Part shown: in pieces, positions 19,998-29,704 of the stretch
Layout of the letters: the number at the start of each line of letters is the position of its first letter
How positions within the stretch are numbered: position 1 is the first letter of the stretch
Assembly (NCBI RefSeq): GCF_000330885.1
Contig: NC_020059.1
Location: 1,725,001 to 1,789,000, forward strand
Reading direction: 5' to 3'
Length of the DNA: 64,000 nucleotides
Source: Rhizobium tropici CIAT 899
Lineage (GTDB): Bacteria; Pseudomonadota; Alphaproteobacteria; Rhizobiales; Rhizobiaceae
Made by a program: the position numbers and the translations under genes
Notes under the pieces: generated by a model
The model's database searches: none
Told to the model about the DNA's origin: nothing
The model's input: only the letters and a program-made list of their open reading frames with translations

Positions 19998-20396
19998 TCA
20001 GGAGCTTTTTGGTTCGAATAGTTCGATCGCGTTCCCGGACGGATCCTCGCACAGGATTTGTCGTCCGCCTGGTCCCTCTATGATGTCGTTGCGGAAATGA
20101 ACACCATGTTCGCGCAGAGTGGAAACGAGTGTGGGCAATTCTTCCTGAATCTCAAGCACGAACCGGTTCCAACCGCCGGGTTCAGGTTTGCGGCCATCTG
20201 GCATTGGCCGGGAAGCCGACGCCATCGGGCCTGCAAGCCACAATGTGAGGTCGTCCCGCGTCAGAATCGCCATTGCCGGTCCGAACTGTTGTTTTAGCGT
20301 AAAGCCGAAATGCTTCAGATAGAATGCCGCTGACGCTTCCACATCCTCGACTATGTACCGCACCATCGCCATTGCGCTGCTCCTCGATCTGGCCAA
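19998..20396 (-). CDS. VOC-family protein (glyoxalase/bleomycin-resistance type)
   Basis: A 132-residue single-module VOC protein: MVRYIVEDVEASAAFYLKHFGF at the start and the closing EDPSGNAIELFEP motif are typical of the family. Members bind a metal or a small ligand in various lyases, dioxygenases and antibiotic-binding proteins; this one cannot be assigned a substrate. The true start may be the internal Met at residue 9 or 11 rather than the first ATG. It stands alone, convergent with lipA. Confidence 0.82.
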   Translation of the reverse strand: MARSRSSAMAMVRYIVEDVEASAAFYLKHFGFTLKQQFGPAMAILTRDDLTLWLAGPMASASRPMPDGRKPEPGGWNRFVLEIQEELPTLVSTLREHGVHFRNDIIEGPGGRQILCEDPSGNAIELFEPKSS

Positions 20397-20518
20397 GGGA
20401 TCCTTACCACGGTTTTCGCGTGCTCTGCCACAGGATCGTCATTCGCTTGATTTAGGAAGCATGCCAGCCGTTTGCTGCTGGTACCGGCACCTGTCGAGAT
20501 CGAATATGGAGCCGTATC

Positions 20519-21112
20519 GTGGAGCAGATCGTCGCGCTGCAGGCGCTTTTCCCTGCCGTCGATATCGAAGAGGCGGCTGCGCTTGTCAAAAAGGCGAACC
20601 GAATCCTCGTTATGGGCTGCTCCGGCGGCGGCAAGTCGACCCTGTCGCGGAAGATCGCCGCACACGTCGGCCTTGCCTATGTCTCGATCGATCGCGACGT
20701 TTTGTGGCTGCCAGGCTGGGTTCAGCGCGACAAGGCCGAGCAGCGCGCCATCATCGTTGCCAAAGTGCAGGGCGAGCGATGGATCATGGACGGGACCAAT
20801 CCCTCGACATTCGATGTGCGTCTGCCACGCACGGACTTGGTCATATGGGTGAGGATGCCTCGCTTACTATGCATCTGGGGTGCCGTTTCTCGCTGGATCA
20901 AATGGATGGGCCGCACGCGACCGGAGATGGCGCCTGGCTGCATAGAAAAAATCGATTGGGAGTTCCTGCGCTTCATCTGGACATTTGAAGAAAAATTCAC
21001 GCCGCGGGTTCTTGCCGGTCTTGCCGAGCACGGTCCTGATGTCCCCGTTTTGCAGCTGAAATCCCGCGGCGAAATGCGTCAGCTTCTTGATCTTCTTGGC
21101 CGTCCTGCTTAA
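20519..21112 (+). CDS. P-loop NTPase of adenylate-kinase type (FlaR/DNA-topology-modulation-like)
   Basis: A 197-residue protein with Walker A GCSGGGKST (about 33-41), a later WIMDGTNPSTFD segment like that of small nucleotide kinases, and an arginine-containing lid. Proteins of this shape are often annotated as DNA topology modulation or adenylate-kinase-like proteins, but the substrate is not established. GTG 20519 is the first start; the frame ends 9 bases before the ATG of the next gene, so the two are probably co-transcribed. Confidence 0.8.
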   Translation: MEQIVALQALFPAVDIEEAAALVKKANRILVMGCSGGGKSTLSRKIAAHVGLAYVSIDRDVLWLPGWVQRDKAEQRAIIVAKVQGERWIMDGTNPSTFDVRLPRTDLVIWVRMPRLLCIWGAVSRWIKWMGRTRPEMAPGCIEKIDWEFLRFIWTFEEKFTPRVLAGLAEHGPDVPVLQLKSRGEMRQLLDLLGRPA

Positions 21113-21121
21113 TTGCGGCTC

Positions 21122-21568
21122 ATGCCTCAATTCGAAACTCATCGCCCCGTTCCGCATTCGCCCGACCAGATGTTCGACCTCGTCGCCGATGTGGAGCGCT
21201 ATCCGGAATTCTTGCCACTTTGCGAGGCGCTGACGATCCGCAGCCGCAAGGAGCGTGACGGCAAGAGCCTGCTCGTTGCCGATATGACGGTCGGGTATAA
21301 AGCCATCCGCGAGACGTTCACCACACAAGTGCTCTTAAACAAGGCGGAGCGCGCGATTGACGTGAAATACATCGACGGCCCGTTCAAATATCTCGATAAT
21401 CGCTGGCGCTTCACGCCGTCGGAAAACGGCGGCTGCAGCATCGATTTCTTTATCGATTACGAGTTCAAGAGCCGCATCCTCGGCGCCTTGATGGGATCGA
21501 TGTTCGATCGGGCTTTCCGCATGTTCACGGATGCCTTCGAGACGCGCGCGAACAAAATCTATGCTTGA
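21122..21568 (+). CDS. COQ10/RatA-family START-domain protein
   Basis: A 148-residue single START/polyketide-cyclase domain protein: FETHRPVPHSPDQMFDLVADVERYPEFLP is diagnostic. In mitochondria and alphaproteobacteria COQ10-type proteins bind ubiquinone and support respiration. The E. coli relative was named RatA as a ribosome-association toxin, but there is no antitoxin gene here and the quinone role is more likely. ATG 21122 is chosen; a TTG at 21113 overlaps the previous gene's end. Confidence 0.9.
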   Translation: MPQFETHRPVPHSPDQMFDLVADVERYPEFLPLCEALTIRSRKERDGKSLLVADMTVGYKAIRETFTTQVLLNKAERAIDVKYIDGPFKYLDNRWRFTPSENGGCSIDFFIDYEFKSRILGALMGSMFDRAFRMFTDAFETRANKIYA

Positions 21569-21580
21569 AGCCGTGCCCGG

Positions 21581-22075
21581 TCATTGGGCGAGTGCGACTA
21601 GCATCTCCAACGCCGTCTGTAACGTGGCGAGCCGGACGTTGTCGCGACCGATATCGCCATAGCGCATTTCGCGATGGATGAGCCCACCGCTGCGCGCCTT
21701 GGCGGCGAGGTGGACGAGCCCGACCGGCTTTTCTGCCGAACCGCCACCGGGGCCGGCGATACCCGTAACCGCTATGGCGAAATCAGCCCGGGAGCGGAAG
21801 AGGGCGCCATGGACCATCTGCAGCGCCGTTTCCTTTGAAACCGCGCCGAACTGCGTAAGCGTCCCCCCCTGAACGCCGAGCATCTCCATCTTGGCAGTGT
21901 TGGTGTAGGTGACGAAGCCGCGATCGACGACGGCGGATGAGCCGGGAATCTCCGTCAGCGCGCCGGCGATCAGTCCGCCGGTGCAGGATTCGGCCGTCAC
22001 GACCATCCAGCTTCTTGCTGTGAAATCCGTCACGATCGTTTGGGCGAGCCCGATAATCTCATCGGGAAAATGCAT
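21581..22075 (-). CDS. CinA-family nicotinamide-nucleotide amidohydrolase (PncC type)
   Basis: A 164-residue protein consisting of the C-terminal CinA domain only. Conserved AESCTGGLIAGALTEIPGSS (about 28-47) and TGIAGPGGG motifs mark the PncC-type NMN deamidase, which recycles nicotinamide mononucleotide to nicotinate mononucleotide. Its ATG overlaps the ispDF stop by one base (TAATG), so translation is coupled to ispDF. The gene is convergent with the COQ10-like gene. Confidence 0.9.
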   Translation of the reverse strand: MHFPDEIIGLAQTIVTDFTARSWMVVTAESCTGGLIAGALTEIPGSSAVVDRGFVTYTNTAKMEMLGVQGGTLTQFGAVSKETALQMVHGALFRSRADFAIAVTGIAGPGGGSAEKPVGLVHLAAKARSGGLIHREMRYGDIGRDNVRLATLQTALEMLVALAQ

Positions 22076-23295
22076 TATACCTTGCCTCCGCGATAAACGA
22101 CGGTGGCGGTCGCGATGGCCGCTATGCCTTCGCGGCGGCCGACGAAGCCGATCTTCTCATTTGTCGTTGCCTTGACCGAGCAGCGATCGATGCTGATGCC
22201 CAGAAATTCGGAAAGCCTGGCGCGCATGGTGTCGCGATGCGGCCCGACCTTCGGCGCCTCGGCGATCAGCGAGACATCCGCATTCATGATGGTGCCGCCG
22301 CGTTCGCGCACGATCTTTGCCGCATGCTCGATAAAGATGCGCGACGGAGCGCCCTTCCATTGCGGATCGGAGGGCGGGAAATGATCGCCGATATCGCCGG
22401 CGCCGCAGGTGGCGAGCAGGGCGTCCGTGAGGGCATGCAGGGCGACATCGGCGTCCGAGTGCCCCTTCAGCTTCTGATCGTGGGGAATGAAGACGCCGCA
22501 AAGGGTGACGCCATCGCCCGGCTCCAGCTGATGGACGTCATAGCCGTTGCCGGTGCGCACATCAGGCAGCAGGCCGGCGCTGAGCTTTTCATCGGCCATG
22601 GCAATATCCCTTTTGATTGTCAGTTTTACGTTGTCGGCGCTACCAATCGCGAGTGTCACCGGTAGGTTACACCATTCCGCGATTGCCGCATCGTCCGTGA
22701 AATCGGTTCTGCCATCGGCAGCGGCTTTTTCATGGGCGTCGAGAATATCGGCGAAACGGAAGGATTGCGGCGTCTGCGCGGCGTGCAACCCGGCGCGGGG
22801 AATCGTGTCGACGACTAGCCCATCGGCATTGCCGCGTTTCAGCGTGTCTGTGACGGGCATAGCGGGCAGCACGGCCGGCGCACCGCCTGCAAGCGCTGCG
22901 GCGACACGATCGAGCAGATCATGGTCGAAGAAGGGGCGGACAGCATCGTGGATCATCACATGCGTGACGCCGCTGTCTTTCAAAGCGCGCAGCCCGGCAA
23001 GCACGGATTGCTGGCGAGTCGCTCCACCGAAGGCGATCTTGATCTCAGGCAGGCCTGAAACCTGTTCCAGCGCCGCACGCAGCAGCTTCTCATCGTCGCG
23101 ATGGATGACGACGACGATTTTCGATGCCTGTGGCCATGTCACGAATCTTTCAAGCGTATGCGCAATAACCGCTCTGCCGCCGATCGGACGATATTGTTTG
23201 GGGCCTTCTTCCGGAGAGCCCGCCCGTTCGCCGCGCCCGGCGGCCACGATGACGATTCCCACCGACAACGGTTGCTTTGAATGCATTTGCGTCAT
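22075..23295 (-). CDS. ispDF: bifunctional IspD/IspF, MEP-pathway isoprenoid synthesis
   Basis: A 406-residue fusion of two steps of the non-mevalonate isoprenoid route. The N-terminal IspD domain (about 1-235) has the nucleotide-binding [13 protein letters not shown] motif and adds CMP to methylerythritol 4-phosphate. The C-terminal IspF domain (about 245-406) has [13 protein letters not shown] with the metal-binding Asp-x-His, and [18 protein letters not shown]. IspDF fusions are widespread in alphaproteobacteria. I used the ATG at 23293-23295; 25 further in-frame residues upstream do not look like IspD. It is divergent from dusB. Confidence 0.96.
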   Translation of the reverse strand: MTQMHSKQPLSVGIVIVAAGRGERAGSPEEGPKQYRPIGGRAVIAHTLERFVTWPQASKIVVVIHRDDEKLLRAALEQVSGLPEIKIAFGGATRQQSVLAGLRALKDSGVTHVMIHDAVRPFFDHDLLDRVAAALAGGAPAVLPAMPVTDTLKRGNADGLVVDTIPRAGLHAAQTPQSFRFADILDAHEKAAADGRTDFTDDAAIAEWCNLPVTLAIGSADNVKLTIKRDIAMADEKLSAGLLPDVRTGNGYDVHQLEPGDGVTLCGVFIPHDQKLKGHSDADVALHALTDALLATCGAGDIGDHFPPSDPQWKGAPSRIFIEHAAKIVRERGGTIMNADVSLIAEAPKVGPHRDTMRARLSEFLGISIDRCSVKATTNEKIGFVGRREGIAAIATATVVYRGGKV

Positions 23296-23395
23296 AAATC
23301 CCCGAAGATGAAAGGCTCCGTCTGCGGCATGGCTTTGAAAAGCGTAGAGCTTTCTTTTGAACAAGCACATGCTAAATAGATCGCCAAAACGGGAT

Positions 23396-23409
23396 CCTGC
23401 TCAAGCAGG
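23396..23409. repeat. short hairpin between ispDF and dusB
   Basis: Perfect 6-bp arms CCTGCT and AGCAGG around CA in the 221-base divergent gap. It may be a regulator site or part of either leader; nothing else recognisable was seen in the gap. Confidence 0.35.
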
Positions 23410-23516
23410 GTCTATCGCCTCAACTGAGTATTTTCCAGCATCTGCCCAAAAAATATCGGGATTCTTCGAAACCCCTTGGCAAACTTTCAAAGCGTGTCTA
23501 AAAATAGTGCAGACGT

Positions 23517-24545
23517 ATGGTGTGCCCGAAAGATAATCATTTGCTGTCTTCCAAGCTTGCAGACCCATTTTTCATCGGTTCCGTGTCCATCCGGAATCGT
23601 GTGATCCTGGCACCGATGTCGGGCGTAACCGATCTGCCTTTCCGGCAGCTTGCCTTGCGCTATGGCGCCGGTCTGGTCGTTACCGAAATGGTCGCAAGCC
23701 GCGAACTCGTGCAGGATACGGCTGAATCCTGGGCGCGTCTGAGAAGCGCTGGGCTGAAGCCGCACATGGTGCAGCTTGCCGGCCGCGAGGCGCTTTGGAT
23801 GGCCGAGGCTGCAAAGATCGCCACGGACAATGGCGCCGATATCATCGATATCAATATGGGCTGCCCCGCCAAGAAGGTGATTGGCGGCTATTCCGGCTCG
23901 GCACTGATGCGCGATCCGGATCATGCGCTGACATTGATCGAAGCCACGGTCCGTGCGGTGAACATTCCCGTCACGCTGAAGATGCGGCTCGGCTGGGACG
24001 AGAATTCCATCAATGCGCCTTATATCGCGCGCCGGGCCGAAGAGGCCGGTATCCAGCTCGTGACTATTCACGGCCGCACGCGCATGCAATTCTACGAGGG
24101 CAGGGCGGATTGGGATGCCATCCGTGCCGTGCGCGATGCCGTCTCCATACCGCTCGTGGCGAATGGCGATGTCGAAACGGCAGAGGACGCGCAGGAAATC
24201 CTGCGGCGCTCCGGCGCCGACGCCGTCATGATCGGCCGGGGCTGCCAGGGCCGTCCCTGGCATGCGGGCGTGCTGGCAGGGCATCGCGAGCCAAGCCGCC
24301 AGGAGATCGTCGAGATCGCTCTCGAACACTATCGGATGATGCTGGAATTCTACGGGGAAACGGTCGGCATTCGCCATGCCCGCAAGCATCTCGCCTGGTA
24401 TCTCAATCGCTATGCGCCGGCAGCGACAGGTGCGGATAAGGCGAAAATCATAACGTCGAAAGAAAGCGGCGAGGTGGCTGCATCCTTCCGTGCCGCGCTG
24501 CAGGCCGGCACCGATGTCGCCCAATGCGTTCAGGAGGCTGCATGA
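23517..24545 (+). CDS. dusB: tRNA-dihydrouridine synthase (DusB/NifR3)
   Basis: An FMN enzyme that reduces specific uridines in the tRNA D-loop. The 342-residue TIM-barrel protein has the catalytic Cys116 in [10 protein letters not shown], the FMN-binding LAPMSGVTD near residue 31 and a [11 protein letters not shown] segment near 240. In rhizobia and other alphaproteobacteria this gene (nifR3) is the first gene of the ntrBC operon, as here: it overlaps ntrB by 4 bases. No sigma-54 (GG-N10-GC) promoter was evident in the upstream gap. Confidence 0.96.
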   Translation: MVCPKDNHLLSSKLADPFFIGSVSIRNRVILAPMSGVTDLPFRQLALRYGAGLVVTEMVASRELVQDTAESWARLRSAGLKPHMVQLAGREALWMAEAAKIATDNGADIIDINMGCPAKKVIGGYSGSALMRDPDHALTLIEATVRAVNIPVTLKMRLGWDENSINAPYIARRAEEAGIQLVTIHGRTRMQFYEGRADWDAIRAVRDAVSIPLVANGDVETAEDAQEILRRSGADAVMIGRGCQGRPWHAGVLAGHREPSRQEIVEIALEHYRMMLEFYGETVGIRHARKHLAWYLNRYAPAATGADKAKIITSKESGEVAASFRAALQAGTDVAQCVQEAA

Positions 24546-25699
24546 CTTCGAAATCCAGCTCCGGCGCCGGTGATACCGCGGCCAACTCTGTCGCCATGGC
24601 GGTTCTCAATGCAATCCAGAATCCCGTCGTCATGGTCGACGAGGCGGGTTTGATTGCTTTCGCCAACTGGGAGGCGGAGGCCTTCTTCGGCGCCAGCGCA
24701 TCGCATCTGTCGCGCTACAAGATTTCGACCTTCATTCCGTTCGGCAGCCCCTTGCTGGCGTTGATCGATCAGGTGCGGGAGCGCCGCGCGCCGGTCAACG
24801 AATATCGCGTCGATCTGAGTTCGCCGCGCCTGGGACAGGACAAGCTGGTGGATATCTATGTTGCGCCGATTTCCAGCGACCCCGGCTCCGTGGTGGTGGT
24901 GTTCCAGGAACGCTCCATGGCCGACAAGATCGACCGGCAGCTGACGCATCGCGCCGCCGCCCGCTCGGTCACGGGCCTTGCCTCCATGTTGGCGCATGAG
25001 ATCAAGAATCCGCTGTCGGGCATCCGCGGCGCCGCTCAGCTGCTGGAACAGTCGGTCGAGGACGACGATCGCGCGCTGACACGCCTCATCTGCGACGAGA
25101 CGGACCGTATCGTCTCGCTGGTCGACCGCATGGAAGTTTTCTCCGACGAGCGGCCCGTCGATCGCGTCCCCGTCAACATCCATTCCGTGCTCGATCATGT
25201 GAAGGCCGTCGCCAAGGCCGGCTTCGCCCGCAACATCAAGATATCAGAGAATTACGACCCCTCACTGCCGGCGGTCTTCGCGAACCGGGACCAACTCGTG
25301 CAGGTGTTTCTCAATCTGGTGAAGAACGCCGCTGAAGCGGTGGGCGACCGTCAGGACGGCGAGATCATGCTGACGACGGCCTATCGTCCCGGCATCAGGC
25401 TCTCGGTTGCCGGCACGCGCGAGAAGATCTCGCTGCCGCTGGAATTCTGCGTCATCGACAATGGCCCGGGCGTGCCGGCCGATCTCGTGCCGCATCTCTT
25501 CGATCCGTTCATCACGACCAAGACGAACGGAACCGGCCTCGGCCTTGCGCTGGTCGCCAAGATCATCGGCGACCACGGCGGCATCGTCGAATGCGACAGC
25601 CAGAACCATCGCACCACATTCCGCGTTTTGATGCCTGCCTCCAAGGGCATCACCTCAGAAGATGCCCCACTTCCGAACTCTACAGGGACTACTCGATGA
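24542..25699 (+). CDS. ntrB: nitrogen regulation sensor histidine kinase NtrB
   Basis: NtrB (GlnL) phosphorylates NtrC when nitrogen is scarce, under control of PII protein. The 385-residue cytoplasmic protein has a PAS domain (about 20-125), a dimerisation domain with phospho-acceptor His152 in [11 protein letters not shown] and an ATPase domain with N (NLVKNAAEA), G1 (DNGPGV) and G2 (GTGLGLALV) boxes. ATG 24542 has AGGAGG about 6 bases upstream and overlaps dusB; it in turn overlaps ntrC by 4 bases. Confidence 0.97.
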   Translation: MTSKSSSGAGDTAANSVAMAVLNAIQNPVVMVDEAGLIAFANWEAEAFFGASASHLSRYKISTFIPFGSPLLALIDQVRERRAPVNEYRVDLSSPRLGQDKLVDIYVAPISSDPGSVVVVFQERSMADKIDRQLTHRAAARSVTGLASMLAHEIKNPLSGIRGAAQLLEQSVEDDDRALTRLICDETDRIVSLVDRMEVFSDERPVDRVPVNIHSVLDHVKAVAKAGFARNIKISENYDPSLPAVFANRDQLVQVFLNLVKNAAEAVGDRQDGEIMLTTAYRPGIRLSVAGTREKISLPLEFCVIDNGPGVPADLVPHLFDPFITTKTNGTGLGLALVAKIIGDHGGIVECDSQNHRTTFRVLMPASKGITSEDAPLPNSTGTTR

Positions 25700-27147
25700 C
25701 AGCCACGATCCTTGTCGCCGATGACGATGCGGCCATCCGCACCGTGCTCAACCAGGCTTTGAGCCGCGCGGGCTACGACGTACGCATCACGTCGAACGCT
25801 GCCACGCTCTGGCGTTGGGTCTCCGCCGGCGAAGGCGACCTTGTCGTAACCGACGTCGTCATGCCCGACGAAAACGCATTCGATCTGCTGCCGCGCATCA
25901 AGAAGGCGAGGCCGGATCTGCCTGTTCTGGTCATGAGCGCGCAGAACACCTTCATGACGGCGATCAAGGCATCCGAGAAGGGCGCTTACGACTATCTCCC
26001 CAAGCCGTTCGACCTGACCGAGCTGATCGCGATTGTCGGTCGCGCGCTGTCGGAGCCGAAGCGCAAGCCGGCGAAGATCGATGACGACATGCAGGACGGT
26101 ATGCCGCTTGTCGGCCGCTCCGCCGCCATGCAGGAAATCTACCGCGTACTTGCGCGTCTGATGCAGACCGATCTCACGCTGATGATCACCGGCGAATCCG
26201 GAACCGGCAAGGAACTGGTAGCGCGCGCCCTGCATGATTACGGCAAGCGCCGTAACGGCCCCTTTGTGGCCATCAACATGGCTGCCATCCCGCGCGACCT
26301 GATCGAATCCGAACTGTTCGGCCATGAGAAAGGCGCCTTCACCGGTGCACAGACCCGCTCGACCGGACGCTTCGAACAGGCCGAAGGCGGCACGCTGTTC
26401 CTCGACGAAATCGGCGATATGCCGATGGACGCGCAGACCCGCCTGCTGCGCGTGCTGCAGCAGGGCGAATATACCACCGTCGGCGGCCGCACCCCGATCC
26501 GCACCGATGTCCGCATCGTTGCCGCTACCAACAAGGACTTGAAGCAGGCCATCAATCAGGGCCTGTTCCGCGAGGACCTCTATTACCGCCTCAACGTCGT
26601 GCCGCTGCGGCTGCCGCCGCTGCGCGACCGCGCCGAGGATATTCCCGATCTGGTGCGTCATTTCATCCAGCAGGCCGAGAAGGAGGGGCTTGGTTCCAAG
26701 CGTTTCGATCAGGAAGCGCTCGAACTGATGAAGGCCTATCCCTGGCCCGGCAATGTCCGCGAGCTGGAAAATCTCATCCGCCGGCTGATGGCGCTTTATC
26801 CGCAGGATGTCATCACCAAGGAGATCATCGACGCGGAGCTGCGCGCCGACGTGCCCGACAGCCCGATCGAAAAAGGGCCTGTTCGCACCGGCTCCATGAC
26901 TATTGCGCAGGCGGTGGAAGAGAATATGCGAACCTATTTCGCCAGTTTCGGCGAGAACCTGCCGCCCCCGGGTCTCTACGACCGTGTATTGACGGAGATG
27001 GAATATCCGCTGATTCTCGCCGCCCTGACCGCGACACGCGGTAATCAGATCAAGGCGGCCGATCTTTTGGGTCTCAACCGCAATACGCTGCGCAAAAAGA
27101 TCAGAGAACTGGGTGTTTCGGTTTACAGAAGTTCCCGAACGGCTTGA
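25696..27147 (+). CDS. ntrC: nitrogen regulation response regulator NtrC
   Basis: A sigma-54 activator of 483 residues. The receiver domain (1-120) has phospho-acceptor Asp53. The AAA+ domain (about 140-370) has Walker A GESGTGKE, the sigma-54-contacting GAFTGA loop in full and FLDEIGDMP as Walker B. The C-terminal Fis-type helix-turn-helix reads [18 protein letters not shown]. Its ATG overlaps the ntrB stop (ATGA). An in-frame ATG at 25591 lies inside ntrB and is rejected. Confidence 0.98.
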   Translation: MTATILVADDDAAIRTVLNQALSRAGYDVRITSNAATLWRWVSAGEGDLVVTDVVMPDENAFDLLPRIKKARPDLPVLVMSAQNTFMTAIKASEKGAYDYLPKPFDLTELIAIVGRALSEPKRKPAKIDDDMQDGMPLVGRSAAMQEIYRVLARLMQTDLTLMITGESGTGKELVARALHDYGKRRNGPFVAINMAAIPRDLIESELFGHEKGAFTGAQTRSTGRFEQAEGGTLFLDEIGDMPMDAQTRLLRVLQQGEYTTVGGRTPIRTDVRIVAATNKDLKQAINQGLFREDLYYRLNVVPLRLPPLRDRAEDIPDLVRHFIQQAEKEGLGSKRFDQEALELMKAYPWPGNVRELENLIRRLMALYPQDVITKEIIDAELRADVPDSPIEKGPVRTGSMTIAQAVEENMRTYFASFGENLPPPGLYDRVLTEMEYPLILAALTATRGNQIKAADLLGLNRNTLRKKIRELGVSVYRSSRTA

Positions 27148-27424
27148 CAACGCGATCCGATGCGTTGCATTTTCGCCACAATGCGTTGCTTAAAGGTCAC
27201 GCAGTTGATTCGTCGTTTTTGCAGTGGCGATTCGTCTGGCCAGCTCTCCCAAAGGCAAGAGTTCGTCTGATTTTTCAGCTATTTGCAATGATGACCTGAA
27301 GTAAGGGTTTCGCTCCTTAGCGAAACCGGACGACAGTTCCCGCCTCTGCCTGTCACTCGCATGAAGGTCGTAATTGGCCGTGCATTTGACCAGGGCGCCG
27401 ACCGTCGCTCGGGCGTGGAGATTG

Positions 27425-29704
27425 ATGGGAATGATACAGGACGCGGTGTCGCCGGCGGCGAGCGACGAGACGGTTGTCAAGGTGACGGACCGTCGTGCTT
27501 CCTTTGCCCTACCTGGTCTGATCCTGGCGGGCGGCGCGCTTTTGTGCGCCATCGCGACCTTGCTGATGCTTCTTGGGCTGACGCCGGTCGCCCCGACATC
27601 CTCAGTCGTTTTCACCTCGGTCGTTATCAATGGACTTTTCGTCCTGGGTTTGATCGCTCTGATCGCCCGCGAAGTGGCGCGCCTGATGAAGGCACGCAGC
27701 CGTGGTCGCGCGGCAGCCCGCCTGCATATCCGCATCGTCGTTCTTTTCTCGATCGTCGCGATCACGCCGGCCATTCTCGTAGCCATCGTTGCCAGCCTGA
27801 CGCTCAATGTCGGCCTGGATCGCTGGTTCGGCGTGCGCACGCAGCAGATCATCAGCTCCTCGCAGAACGTCGCGCAGGCCTATCTGATGGAGAATGCGAG
27901 CTATCTGCAGGGTCAGACTGTGTCGATGGCGAACGATCTGGAGCGCAACCGTTCGCTCTTCAATCTCGATCGCACCGGCTTTGCCGACTTGATGACCCGT
28001 CAGGCACGCGGGCGCGGCTTGCTGGGTGCATTTCTCGTGCGCCGCGACGGCAGCGCCATTGTCCAGGCCGAGATCAAGACCGAACGGCCGCTGCCGGCCA
28101 TTCCGAAAGACGCGCTGGATTCTTCGGCCAACGGGCAACCGACCCTCATCCCGCCTGGCGTGACCAATCTTGTCGGCGCTGTCATCAAGCTCGATGAAAT
28201 ACCCGGCGCGTTTCTCTACACCGTTCGGGCGGTCGATCCGCGCGTCATGAATGCCATGCGGATGGTGGAGGACAATACCGTCGAGTACAAGGCGATGGAA
28301 GAAGGGCGCATGTCGCTCCAGATCGCCTTCGCCGTTCTCTATATCGGCTTTGCTCTCATCGTACTTCTGGCGGCGATCTGGACAGCCATCGCAATTGCCG
28401 ATCGTATCGTCAGACCCATCCGTCTCCTCATCAGTGCTGCGGATAACGTTGCTTCGGGGAACATGAACGTGCTGGTGCCGGTACGCTCGGCTGACGGCGA
28501 CGTCGGCAGCCTCTCGCGCACCTTCAACAAGATGATCTCGGAAATTCGCACGCAGCGCGATGAAATCCTTGAAGCGAAGGACGAGGTCGACGACCGCCGC
28601 CGCTTCATCGAAGCCGTGCTTTCGGGTGTGACGGCGGCCGTGATCGGTGTCGAGCACGATCGGCGTATCACCATCGTCAACACCTCGGCCGAAGATTTGC
28701 TGGCGCTCAAGAGCGACGAGCTTATCGGCAAGAACCTGTCCGACATCTCACCAGAGGTCGATCAGGTCGTGACGGAAGCGACGGCGCGCCATCGCAGCGA
28801 TTTCCGCAAGCAGATCAGCCTTGTTCGCGGCGGAACGGTACGCACGCTAAGCGTTCAGGTAACGCGTGAGGAATCGCGCGATGCTAACGAGTCTTATGTC
28901 ATCACACTCGATGACATTACCGATCTTGTCATAGCGCAACGTTCGACCGCCTGGGCTGATGTCGCGCGCCGCATTGCCCATGAGATCAAGAACCCGCTGA
29001 CGCCCATTCAGCTGTCGGCCGAGCGTATCCGCCGCCGTTTCGGCAAGAACATCGCCGAGGCCGACCGCCCGGTCTTCGACCAGTGCACGGATACGATCAT
29101 CCGGCAGGTCGGTGATATCGGTCGCATGGTCGACGAGTTCTCCTCCTTCGCCCGCATGCCGAAGCCGACCATGGAGCCGACCGATCTGCGCGATATTCTG
29201 CGCGACGCCGTGTTCCTGCGCGAAATGGGCAATACACATGTCCAGTTCGGGCGTGAGTTGGGCGACGAGCGGCTCGAGGGCATGTTCGATGCGCGAATGC
29301 TCGGCCAGGCCTTCGGCAATCTCATCAAGAATGCGGTCGAGGCAATCGAAGGCTTACCGAGCGACCAGGCTCGCGAGCAGCCAAAGATCCTCGTGCGCTC
29401 GTCGCTCGATCCAGATCGCGATCGCTTCACTGTCGACGTCATCGACAATGGCCGCGGCCTGCCGGTGGAAAACCGGCACAGCATTCTCGAACCCTATATG
29501 ACGATGCGCGAGAAGGGCACGGGCCTTGGCCTCGCCATCGTCAAGAAGATCATTGAAGACCATGGCGGGCAGATCGAACTCCACGATGCGCCAGCCGATT
29601 TCGACCAGGGCAGGGGGGCCATGATCCGCGTGCATCTGCCGCGCCGTGAGCAAGCCGCCGTCGCCCGTACAGAAAATGACAAGGAAAGCGTCTATGGCAT
29701 CTGA
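27425..29704 (+). CDS. ntrY: nitrogen regulation sensor histidine kinase NtrY
   Basis: NtrY is a membrane sensor kinase, partner of NtrX, linked to nitrogen, redox and envelope control in alphaproteobacteria. The protein (about 759 residues) has three N-terminal membrane spans (about 28-120), an extracytoplasmic region, a fourth span near 310, then HAMP, PAS and kinase domains. His519 in [11 protein letters not shown] is the phospho-acceptor, and DNGRGLP and GTGLGLAIV form the ATP site. ATG 27425 and ATG 27431 are both possible; GGAG at 27417-27420 suits either. A 277-base gap after ntrC suggests its own promoter. It overlaps ntrX by 11 bases. Confidence 0.95.
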   Translation: MGMIQDAVSPAASDETVVKVTDRRASFALPGLILAGGALLCAIATLLMLLGLTPVAPTSSVVFTSVVINGLFVLGLIALIAREVARLMKARSRGRAAARLHIRIVVLFSIVAITPAILVAIVASLTLNVGLDRWFGVRTQQIISSSQNVAQAYLMENASYLQGQTVSMANDLERNRSLFNLDRTGFADLMTRQARGRGLLGAFLVRRDGSAIVQAEIKTERPLPAIPKDALDSSANGQPTLIPPGVTNLVGAVIKLDEIPGAFLYTVRAVDPRVMNAMRMVEDNTVEYKAMEEGRMSLQIAFAVLYIGFALIVLLAAIWTAIAIADRIVRPIRLLISAADNVASGNMNVLVPVRSADGDVGSLSRTFNKMISEIRTQRDEILEAKDEVDDRRRFIEAVLSGVTAAVIGVEHDRRITIVNTSAEDLLALKSDELIGKNLSDISPEVDQVVTEATARHRSDFRKQISLVRGGTVRTLSVQVTREESRDANESYVITLDDITDLVIAQRSTAWADVARRIAHEIKNPLTPIQLSAERIRRRFGKNIAEADRPVFDQCTDTIIRQVGDIGRMVDEFSSFARMPKPTMEPTDLRDILRDAVFLREMGNTHVQFGRELGDERLEGMFDARMLGQAFGNLIKNAVEAIEGLPSDQAREQPKILVRSSLDPDRDRFTVDVIDNGRGLPVENRHSILEPYMTMREKGTGLGLAIVKKIIEDHGGQIELHDAPADFDQGRGAMIRVHLPRREQAAVARTENDKESVYGI

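Noticed and set aside
21122..21568. RatA toxin of a toxin-antitoxin pair
   Set aside because: Family name only; there is no adjacent antitoxin (RnfH/RatB-like) gene, and COQ10-type quinone binding is the better explanation in alphaproteobacteria.
23371..23516. sigma-54 promoter before dusB-ntrBC
   Set aside because: TTGGCA occurs at 23477, but the GC element at the required distance is missing.
25381..27150. 589-codon open frame opposite ntrC
   Set aside because: Antisense shadow of ntrC with no ribosome site or family match.
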